Assembly (NCBI GenBank): GCA_910583615.1
Contig: CAJTXP010000037.1
Coordinates: 1-43,299, forward strand
Length of the DNA stretch: 43,299 bases
Reading direction: 5' to 3'
DNA from: an uncultured Lachnospiraceae bacterium
Lineage (GTDB): Bacteria; Bacillota; Clostridia; Lachnospirales; Lachnospiraceae
Positions 32,332 through 40,400 of the stretch are shown in pieces. The notes under the pieces are model-generated. The model saw nothing but the letters and a program-made list of their open reading frames with translations, was not told the origin of the DNA and made no database searches. Made by a program: the position numbers and the translations under genes. The number at the start of each line of letters is the position of its first letter. Position 1 is the stretch's first letter.

Positions 32332-33447
32332 TTACAACAGCTCCAATAACGTATTATCCCATTCATCAAAGAAACCTTTGGGCCAGAAATTCAGCCGCCC
32401 ATTATCGTCTAATCGAGGCTCTTCAAATGTATGCAGGGTGACGCCGTTTTCTGATTTCGTACAAAAATAATACAATTTAACTTTTTCTTTTTCCAGGACT
32501 TTCTGTTTGACGGCTAAACGGATGCCATTCAAAATATGATCGCTGTGCGTTTCTACAATTACCTGCACACCCCCCTGTGCCGCCCTTGCAATCAGTTCTC
32601 CAACTTTACGCTGTCCCTGCGGATGAAGGTGCGCCTCCGGATTTTCCAGAATTACCAGATCATCTGGTTTCGCTTTTAAAAGGGCTACAATAATCGGCAG
32701 GCAGTAGGATATGCCAAAACCCACATTCACCGGTTTATAGTCCATGATTGTACTCATCTGTGCAGCGTTTTCTGTCTGCCGGATTTTCAGGCTGATCGTA
32801 TCTGCTGCCTGAACATCGGTAAAATCAAACTGGATTCCCGGGCTGATCGTATTCATCCAGCACTCCGTCTGTTGTTTCAATGTCTTTTTTCCATCCAGTG
32901 CCACGGGATCCGTTCCCACAGGATCTCCTGCATGTTTCTCTAAATAATAAACAACATGTTCTCCATATTTCCCAACATGCTTTTTTACTTCAATATCATA
33001 AAACGACTTCTCATAGCTTTTTCTCGGTCCGAATCTTTCCGCCATAACATATTCAAAATCCTGATTCAAAAGATTCAGATTTTCCAGAATACCAGTCTCT
33101 TTTCTTTCTGAGTTTTCTTTCTTTATTTTCAGATAATCAGAATCTGAAACATAATCCAAAATCCATCTGTATTCCTGATCTGTTTCATTTGTAAGAATAA
33201 TCTCGATATCTCCATCCGCGTTAAAATACAGCAAGTCAAGACCGGTACCTATCTGTGTGTATTCTCCGTTTAAATAAAGTCCTTCCCTTAAACTGTCTTT
33301 TTCATAAGCCTGTCGTAACAACAGTAATGCCTGAATTACTGTAGATTTTCCCATACTGTTAATTCCCGATAAAAGATTCAGATTAGATAATGGCAATTCT
33401 AATCGTTCGAAACATTTAAAGTTTCTCAACTCTATCTTTTTAATCAT
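32332..33447 (-). CDS. AAA ATPase of the ABC/OLD-like type with DUF3696 C-terminus
   Basis: 371 residues. It opens with IELRNFKCFERLELPLSNLN, as in RecF/SMC/OLD-type ATPases. Walker A is GINSMGKST (28-36), the signature-like region is NVGFGISYCLPIIVALL near 240, Walker B is LVILENPEAHLHPQGQ near 262-277, and the H loop is VETHSDHILNGI near 296. The C-terminus PRLDDNGRLNFWPKGFFDEW is the DUF3696 pattern. Many such ATPases act in anti-phage systems with a partner nuclease. GAGGAGG precedes the ATG, which overlaps the end of the DUF262 gene by 8 bp, so the two are coupled. Confidence 0.9.
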   Translation of the reverse strand: MIKKIELRNFKCFERLELPLSNLNLLSGINSMGKSTVIQALLLLRQAYEKDSLREGLYLNGEYTQIGTGLDLLYFNADGDIEIILTNETDQEYRWILDYVSDSDYLKIKKENSERKETGILENLNLLNQDFEYVMAERFGPRKSYEKSFYDIEVKKHVGKYGEHVVYYLEKHAGDPVGTDPVALDGKKTLKQQTECWMNTISPGIQFDFTDVQAADTISLKIRQTENAAQMSTIMDYKPVNVGFGISYCLPIIVALLKAKPDDLVILENPEAHLHPQGQRKVGELIARAAQGGVQVIVETHSDHILNGIRLAVKQKVLEKEKVKLYYFCTKSENGVTLHTFEEPRLDDNGRLNFWPKGFFDEWDNTLLELL

Positions 33448-34714
33448 TCAAAACCTCCTCAATCAGATCTTTTATCTGATTCATACGCTTAAAATAAGAA
33501 TACTTATCGCTGGCTTTTACATTTGTCTGAAAATCATACTTTTCGCACAAATCAATATATTTCATTTTCAGCTTCTGGTTTCTTTTTTTCAATTTTTCCC
33601 TTTGCACATCATCCAGGTCATATATGGACTTACACCACATTTCATAAATTGCTTTATTAATTGGACGGCGTCTTCCATCTATGGCCATCTTACGAAATGC
33701 ATAATTTCCAAAAATCGCATATATGGAAATCATGATTTCGTAAAATCTTTCCTTCATATTTTCTATTTTCTCATGTTTTTGCTGGTTTATGTAATCCATC
33801 GTCTCATTTAAAAATTTTTCCGGCATGCCGTCATAGTTTTCAATGCCATAAAAGCAGACAGCCATAAACCTTAATACGAATTCCTGATCAAGCATACGGT
33901 CCGTTTTTATGCTGTGGCACGTAACCTTCAGAAAGTCTCTGGATGAAGAAAGCTCTTTCAAAAAAGCAGTTGCCTGCCCCTGATACAGAGCGTGCCGTAT
34001 TTCCTGGGGAGTAAGCTCCAGTCCTCCTGTATTCAGACGCTTAAAAATATTATATTTTACATTGACCGGCGTTCCTTCATTTACTGTAAAAGTAATCAGG
34101 GAGCTTTCGTCTATTCTTCTGGTAAACTGACGCGGAAGTTCATCGTATCCAAGACCATTTAAATCATTAAAAAATTCCAACCCTTCCAGTTTTAACGTCT
34201 TTTGCACAATAAATTCATGAATCGCCGTTATTCTCTGCAAACCATCAATAATAAGCCAGTCCCCTTCATCAGACGCATCAAAATAAAAAGCCGGCAGCGG
34301 TATTTTTAATAAAAGAGATTCAATCAACTGGCTTTTTTTCGTGTTGCTCCACAATCCACCTTTTCTCTGGAATTCCGTATTCAGATTGATTTCTTCATTT
34401 TGCAGTCGTTTTACCAGAGAATCCATTGCCATAGGCGCCATCGTTATATTAATTTTTGTCGGATCAAAAGGCTGAATCTTATCTTCTAATGAAATTACAC
34501 TGTCCTCTGGTTCCAGTTCTATGCCGTCTGACAAAATTTCAATATTTTTTCCGCTTAAATATTCCTCCATTTCTAAAAGAGTATCTTCGTTCTTATCTTT
34601 TTCCGGAATTTCAGCATACGTATTATAAAATGTAATGGATTCAATTTTGTAATCCTGTGCTTCCGCAATTTTAACCAGGCCTTCCAGGTAACCTACTATC
34701 TTTTTACTCAGCAT
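33440..34714 (-). CDS. DUF262 (GmrSD N-terminal-like) protein with extra N-terminal domain
   Basis: 424 residues. The DUF262 domain starts near 90: LNTEFQRKGGLWSNTKKSQL, then LLLKIPLPAFYFD, IIDGLQRITAIHEF (the DGxQR motif near 154) and KYNIFKRLNTGGLELTPQEIRHALYQG. DUF262 proteins (GmrSD, SspE-like) couple NTP hydrolysis to DNA cleavage in modification-dependent restriction. No HNH/DUF1524 nuclease end is visible; the C-terminus is Lys-rich and helical. The first 75 residues (KIVGYLEGLVKIAEAQDYKI, EEYLSGKNIEILSDGIELEP) resemble sigma-70 region 1.1. The start is uncertain: ATG at 34714 (GGATGGTG upstream) or 34726. First gene of the cassette. Confidence 0.85.
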   Translation of the reverse strand: MLSKKIVGYLEGLVKIAEAQDYKIESITFYNTYAEIPEKDKNEDTLLEMEEYLSGKNIEILSDGIELEPEDSVISLEDKIQPFDPTKINITMAPMAMDSLVKRLQNEEINLNTEFQRKGGLWSNTKKSQLIESLLLKIPLPAFYFDASDEGDWLIIDGLQRITAIHEFIVQKTLKLEGLEFFNDLNGLGYDELPRQFTRRIDESSLITFTVNEGTPVNVKYNIFKRLNTGGLELTPQEIRHALYQGQATAFLKELSSSRDFLKVTCHSIKTDRMLDQEFVLRFMAVCFYGIENYDGMPEKFLNETMDYINQQKHEKIENMKERFYEIMISIYAIFGNYAFRKMAIDGRRRPINKAIYEMWCKSIYDLDDVQREKLKKRNQKLKMKYIDLCEKYDFQTNVKASDKYSYFKRMNQIKDLIEEVLND

Positions 34715-34750
34715 AAACAGCACCATCCTATCACTATGTTCGTTCCATGT

Positions 34751-34759
34751 ATTTTATCA
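34751..34759 (-). promoter_or_regulatory. Possible extended -10 promoter of the DUF262 cassette
   Basis: Minus-strand TGATAAAAT is an extended -10 about 35 nt before the DUF262 start. No -35 at the right distance; CTGACA lies 23 nt upstream, too far. It would let the cassette be expressed apart from the FecR/NHL genes. Confidence 0.3.
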
Positions 34760-34850
34760 CAGCTTTCCTGCTAAAATCCTGTCAGTTCTTCACTTCTACA
34801 GTACAAAGCCGTGCATCCGATTCCGCCGTCCGACAGTCACTGTGAAATCC

Positions 34851-35921
34851 TCACTCCAGCGAAACCGAGAAAACCTTTCGGGAAAAATTATCGCAGATAT
34901 ACAGCTGATCTCCCTGTACGAGAAGTCCCACGGGAGACACCGGGGCAAAGGAACCCAGATCCTCCACGTCTCTTTCCACAAGCGTCGTAACCTGTCCGTC
35001 CCGGATCTTCCGGACGGCGCTGTTGCCGGTGTCCGAGATGTAGACGGTTCCGTCCTCTCCCACCGCAACGCCCTGGGGCATGGAGAAGGACGCCTGATCC
35101 GCCGCTCCGTTCTCCATACCGTCCGCGCCGCAGCCTGCCACAGCGGATACGGCCCCTTCCTCAATCTTCACGATCCGGTTGGCACCGGTCTCCGCCACAT
35201 ACAGCGCACCGTCCTTCCAGCACAGTCCCATGGGGTCCGACAGGTTGTCCGCAAACGTCGTGACCAGTCCTTCCGGCGTGATCCTGCGGACCGCATTCTG
35301 CAGGGTATCCGAAATGTACAGATTCCCGTCCTCATCCGACGCAAGACCGGTGGGGTGATCATACGCCACGCCCATGTCCGTCATCATCAGGTCTTCTTCC
35401 GTACTTCCGTTGATCGTCTGAATGGAATCCTCCTGAATCAGCCGCACCGCATTGTTATCCGTATCTGTTACCGCATATCCATCCAGAAAAGGCGCGATCG
35501 CCCATGGATGCTTAAAATAGCTCCCTTCCGGATCCGCATCATTATAACCGCCCACAGGTTCCCCGTATGGATCTTCCACGGTGTCGCCGCCTGCGTATAC
35601 GATACTTACGCCGTCCTGGACACGCCAGACAACCTTCCCATAAGTATCCGTGATCAGAAGAGAACCGTCCTCCATGGACGCGATCCCGCTGGGTTCGCAC
35701 ATGACGTCCATGGCGCTTACCTCGGTCATCGTTCCTTCCCACGTGGAAGCCTGAGAAGGCGTCTCCTCATCAGGCCGCAGAATCCCCCACAGAACTGCGG
35801 CTGCAGCGATCAGCAGCACGGCCGCTGCTCCCGTTACCAGCCAGATCCGCTTCACCTCACGGCGGTCCGCAGCGGAATCCTCCAGCGTCTCTTCCTGTAC
35901 ATTCCTGTCGTCCTTATTCAT
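34851..35921 (-). CDS. Membrane-anchored NHL-repeat beta-propeller protein
   Basis: 356 residues. A short cytoplasmic N-terminus is followed by one membrane segment (IWLVTGAAAVLLIAAAAVLW, about 26-45). The outside part is a set of NHL-type repeats, for example PSGIASMEDGSLLITDTYGK, PTGLASDEDGNLYISDTLQN and PQGVAVGEDGTVYISDTGNS, spaced about 40-60 residues. These form a beta-propeller for protein or glycan contacts; no enzyme motif is seen. It starts 5 nt after the stop of the smaller FecR protein, with GGGAGGATG as ribosome binding site, so all three FecR/NHL genes are one unit. Confidence 0.88.
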   Translation of the reverse strand: MNKDDRNVQEETLEDSAADRREVKRIWLVTGAAAVLLIAAAAVLWGILRPDEETPSQASTWEGTMTEVSAMDVMCEPSGIASMEDGSLLITDTYGKVVWRVQDGVSIVYAGGDTVEDPYGEPVGGYNDADPEGSYFKHPWAIAPFLDGYAVTDTDNNAVRLIQEDSIQTINGSTEEDLMMTDMGVAYDHPTGLASDEDGNLYISDTLQNAVRRITPEGLVTTFADNLSDPMGLCWKDGALYVAETGANRIVKIEEGAVSAVAGCGADGMENGAADQASFSMPQGVAVGEDGTVYISDTGNSAVRKIRDGQVTTLVERDVEDLGSFAPVSPVGLLVQGDQLYICDNFSRKVFSVSLE

Positions 35922-35926
35922 TCACA

Positions 35927-37420
35927 TCATCCTCCCTGATTTACAATGATCGTTCCGTTGTTGACCAGATCGCCCTTGATATCCAGCGTTCCGTCCACTT
36001 CTACCGTTGCTCCCTCTTCCACGTTCAAAGCTGCGCCTTCCTCCACCGTCAGCGTCTTCTCCGATGGAATGTTCATCGTCGACCCGGAATCCACCGTCAG
36101 CGTGCTGTTGCCTCCTGCCGGATCCGGCTGCACGACTACCTGATTCACGTTGTCCTGACTCAGCTGTTCATTCACATCACCGGCCGTGACTCCGTCCGCC
36201 GGGTTTAACGTCACCGGCGCAGCCTCCTGTCCCGGGGTATCCGGCGTTGTACTGCCGGGCGTCTCCGTTGTCGAAGACCCGCCGGATCCGGAAGAAGAGT
36301 TCCCGGACGACGGCGTATCTGTTCCGGCCTGGGTATCTCCGCTCACAGCTGCCGTACCGGTATCCTGTCCGTCTGCAGTCTGCCCTGCAGCGGAAGAACC
36401 GCCGCTCCCGGAGCCCGGAGAGGAGCCATCCCCTGCTCCTTCTGCAATGCCGTCCGTATCGTCACCGGCATTCTCATCCTGTCCGTCCGAATCGGAAATG
36501 CCGCCTGTCCACACGGGATCCTGCGAAATATGAGATTCCTGATCTGCAAGCCGGCTGTTCATCCCTTCCAGACTGCCGCTCATCTCTGCCTGATCTGACA
36601 GAAGCCTCTGCTGCGCGTCTCCTGCTATTCCCGAGATATCAAGCCCGGAGGCGTCCAGAATCTGTCCGCACAGAGAAGCGTCCTGCACCAGTTCCACCAG
36701 TGCAAAACCGTCAATGTCCCCTTCTGTATAACCCTGCATGAGAATGTCGCATTTGTCCCCCGGCTGATCCTGTCCATAGACGACAAATTCCGCCGTCTGT
36801 CCGCCGGTCAGCGCCGTGCTCTTGATCTGGCCGGTGACCGGGTCCATCACGCTGCACTGAACCGTCCCTTCCAGTATGTAGACCTGCGAATGCCACCGGT
36901 CGATCACCTTCACCCAGCCGCTGGTTCCGCGGATCCCCATGACCATTGTGGAAGTCCGGATGTTCAGCGTCTCTTCCTCTGTCAGCGGCTCCGACACGTC
37001 AAAATACAGATTCCCCGCATTCAGCAGGATCTCCAGCTTTTTTCCGTTCTTACGGATCTGCGTCTCGCTGACTGCGTCCAGCTTCGCCAGCCGCTCACTG
37101 TCCAGATTAATCCAGGCATAGCTGGCTTCCTCCGTACTGGTGAAATAGCCGTTGTACAGATTCATGTTTTCGATCAGGGAGATATCCCTTCCGCTGGCGT
37201 TGGATACGGACACCTCTCCTTCCGTCTTCATCAACTGCATGACCGAAGCTTCCGCCGACTCTATAGCTTCCAGCGAGTCCGTTCCTTCTGTCGAACCGGC
37301 ATGCACCGGCACGGCGGCGCACAGTACGGCCGCCATGCAGACGGACAGCAAAGACCGCGTCCTTCTGCCGGATAATCGTTTTTTCATTCTCATCCTTTTC
37401 TCTTCCCTCTGCTTTCTCAT
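35927..37420 (-). CDS. Secreted FecR-domain protein, short paralogue
   Basis: 497 residues. The basic N-terminus and signal peptide (LLSVCMAAVLCAAVPVHAGS, cleavage near 41) lead into a FecR-like domain (about 60-210: SLIENMNLYNGYFTSTEEAS, GIRGTSGWVKVID, VYILEGTVQCSVMDPVTG, TALTGGQTAEFVVYG). A Gly/Ser/Thr/Asp-rich stretch (about 300-410) precedes a few beta-helix-like repeats (LTVEEGAALNVEEGATVEVD, GDLVNNGTIIVN). It is a tandem paralogue of the giant protein before it: both share DPVTGQ, DPVWTG and the CGxIxxxSGxxxS segment. The ATG overlaps the upstream stop as ATGA; ATGs 9 and 11 codons later, after AAAAGG, are alternatives. No wall-anchor motif seen. Confidence 0.82.
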   Translation of the reverse strand: MRKQREEKRMRMKKRLSGRRTRSLLSVCMAAVLCAAVPVHAGSTEGTDSLEAIESAEASVMQLMKTEGEVSVSNASGRDISLIENMNLYNGYFTSTEEASYAWINLDSERLAKLDAVSETQIRKNGKKLEILLNAGNLYFDVSEPLTEEETLNIRTSTMVMGIRGTSGWVKVIDRWHSQVYILEGTVQCSVMDPVTGQIKSTALTGGQTAEFVVYGQDQPGDKCDILMQGYTEGDIDGFALVELVQDASLCGQILDASGLDISGIAGDAQQRLLSDQAEMSGSLEGMNSRLADQESHISQDPVWTGGISDSDGQDENAGDDTDGIAEGAGDGSSPGSGSGGSSAAGQTADGQDTGTAAVSGDTQAGTDTPSSGNSSSGSGGSSTTETPGSTTPDTPGQEAAPVTLNPADGVTAGDVNEQLSQDNVNQVVVQPDPAGGNSTLTVDSGSTMNIPSEKTLTVEEGAALNVEEGATVEVDGTLDIKGDLVNNGTIIVNQGG

Positions 37421-40400
37421 CTGCCGCCCTGATCCGATTCAGACTCTTCTTTTTTCAAGGTCTTCTCTTCATCAGACGGCAGCGCTGCGTCCTCCGTCCT
37501 GCGGTCCTTCTCTGACGGCTCACTGGAATCTCCGGAGCCGTCCGGCTCCGAAGACGAAGTATCGCCGGCTTCTTCCGCATCACTGTCCGCAGGCGGCAGA
37601 ACGCCGGATTCGGAAGAACCGTCCTCCCCGGACGGCCGGCCGGTTTCTTTCGATTCTGCTTCACCCTCCGGTGATTCCGATTCCGGAACTTTCCTGTCTT
37701 CCGCTGGTTCCGAATCGGATTCCGGATCCTTCTCATCTTCTGTCGATTCCAGGCCAGCTTCCGGCTCTTTTTCGTCTTCCGACGATTCTGTTCCCGATTC
37801 CGGCTTTCCTTCGCTTTCTGCAGGCCCGGATCCGTCTTCCTTCGAGTCAGAATCACTCGGAAGAAGCTCTTCCTCAACTGTCAGATCTACCTCCCCGCCT
37901 TCCGTATCTTCTGTACTTTCCTCTTCCAGAGATGCTCCCATGGCCGCATCCGCTGCCTGGTCATCGGCCTGCGGCTCCAGGGATAATTGCTCCGGAAGCA
38001 TGCACAGATAATAATAACCGTCTTTTTCCACTATTTCGTAGCCGTCCGGTATATATTCTGCTCCGTCCACTGCCAAAACCGGTTCCGTCCTGGATTTCAC
38101 CTCGGTGTCAATCTTCCAGTCAATTTCAGCATCGGAAAAAATATTCTCCGACTCCCACGATACAACGCTTCCCGTTCCTGTATTAACAGCTTTTCCTCCG
38201 TTTAAATACAAGGTTGCTTTTATCGATGACCATGCAAATCCATCATCAAAAAGAACAGTTCCCCTGCTGTTTGCAGATACAAGCTCAGCATTATCCCTGA
38301 TTGTTGTCTTGCTTTCTCCAAAAAGCCTCAATGCACATGCATCATCTCCTATTACTCTTGCATTCCCTCCAATGACTATGTTTGCCTTTACATACTCATT
38401 TTGGCAAATGGGAATCACGCCATCTTTATTCGGATGCAGCACCGTATCGCCAATAACTTCAAGCCAGTCCGCCTTAATCATTGCCTCATCCTGAAATTCT
38501 TCTGTACATGTAACAGTACTTCCATTCAGGGTAGTAAAATTGGTAGTATAGTTATAATATCTCTCCAATTTTATCGGTTTATTTAATGAAATAGTACTGT
38601 TTAATATGTAGACGGTCTGGTTATCCCTATTACGTATCCACATACCATTCACTCCCTCCAGTACACTGTTGGAAATAATTCTCCTTCCATTATAATTGCT
38701 ATCAAGCTCTATCCGTCCTGTATTTTTCATATAACAGTCCTGAATCGTAAAATTTGTGCCGAATCCATTCATTACTATATCCCCAATGTTTTCTGACGTA
38801 CAATTTGTGATACTAATATCACCCCTCGCTGCTATTATCTCTCCTATATCCTTCATGGAACAGCCGGATATACTTAGTTCACCTGTGCTGTATATCCTGA
38901 ACGCAGTCAATTCACAGCCGGAAGCCGCACCTGATATTCTGGTCGTTCCTCCAACTGCCTTGATACTTCCGGGCATTGTCATCAAGGAAATATCCGTCAG
39001 GTTTATCTCACTTCCGTCATTGTATATACTTGTATTCGCACCAACTCCACCTGCCAAGCCTTCTGGTAGTGTTCCCATTATTTCTATCGAGGACCCGGAA
39101 ATATTTAAAACGCCATTGTTGCACTCAATCCCGCGCTGTAAAACGATGGAACAATCGGACACATTTAATCTGCCGTTATACACCGAAAGGTCCCATGAAT
39201 CCAGCTGGCATTCCGATACATCCATCACGCTGCCACTACCAGATGCTTCTACAAATGCTCCCTCTGAAAACTTTGATCTTGTAATCGTAACGAAACTGTT
39301 CCCACCTGCTTCTACAGATGCTCCCTCTGAAAATTTTGATCTTGTAACCGTGGCAGAACTGTTCCCATTTACCCAAATCAGGCTACCCTCCCCATAAAAA
39401 GTTGACCGGTCAATGGTAAGAGTGCTGTTTTCCGCTTTCATGAAACATCCCGGATAATCTCCTTCACCGACAAATGAAACCTCAGAGAAAGTAACATTAC
39501 TGTTATTTTCCACTAAAATCTCACTATTACCATTGGATGGCAACTGTATCTCTCCGTTTACCAATTCCCAGACTGCTGCATCCAGAAAACGAATAGATAT
39601 TCCTCCATATTCCCATATTGTTGTTTCACAGAGCCGTTTCCCGTTCAGATCCAGCGTAACCGGAGCAGCTTCTGTCCCGCCGGTCACCGCCAAAATAACC
39701 ATATCCTGATACACATCTGACGCCTGATCCCGCACCCCGGTCACATCCCCACTCAGCGTGATCACGTCTCCGTCTTCCGCCTTTGCAACCTTCTCGAAGT
39801 CATCCTCCAGGCGGCGCAGACGCATCATTCCGTCTGCTTCTTTTTGGGTCACGTAGAGCACGGGCGGCTTCTCCGGCTGCATCTGATAACCTGCGTACAT
39901 AACGCCCCAGCTTCCCGCTGCAGCGCTGGTGTCGCCAGCGATCGTATTAACGGCGGCCTCTGCTTTCACTGCCGTGTCATCCGAGATCCAGACTCTGCCT
40001 GCGCAGACATCAAATGCTTTCTTCGTTCCGGTTCCAAGAACCGTGCCGCCGGTAATCGTTACATTGGCATTTTCTTCCGTAACCGGGATTCCGTTCTGAC
40101 CTGCCGTTTCCGAACCGGAGCAGTCCACCTTCAGGGCGGCGTCCGCACTTCCGGGCTCCACTTTTCCGTTCAGCATCTCGAATTTTCCGCCAGTCACGGT
40201 GCATCCGTCCGTTATGGTTCCGTTTTCCATGTGAAGGACTCCGCCCTTCTGCACCATGCGGGCGACGGTACCGCCGGTCAGGTTCATCGTTCCCTGATTG
40301 GTGATCTCTCCGCCGTCCGACAGAAGCTCTGCATCCTCCACCTGAATCCGTCCGGTATTGTACACGTCTCCGGCGACGGTCACTTTGGATGCGCCGGCAA

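Noticed and set aside
33440..34000. DUF1524/HNH nuclease end on the DUF262 protein
   Set aside because: The C-terminus has no HxxP or HNH pattern; it is a Lys-rich helical segment.
37417..37900. LPXTG-type sorting signal in the giant FecR protein
   Set aside because: The C-terminus is purely acidic/Ser-rich, with no LPXTG and no following hydrophobic segment.
39244..39369. CRISPR-like array
   Set aside because: Only two adjacent in-frame copies without spacers, inside a coding gene. No CRISPR array or cas gene is seen anywhere in the window.
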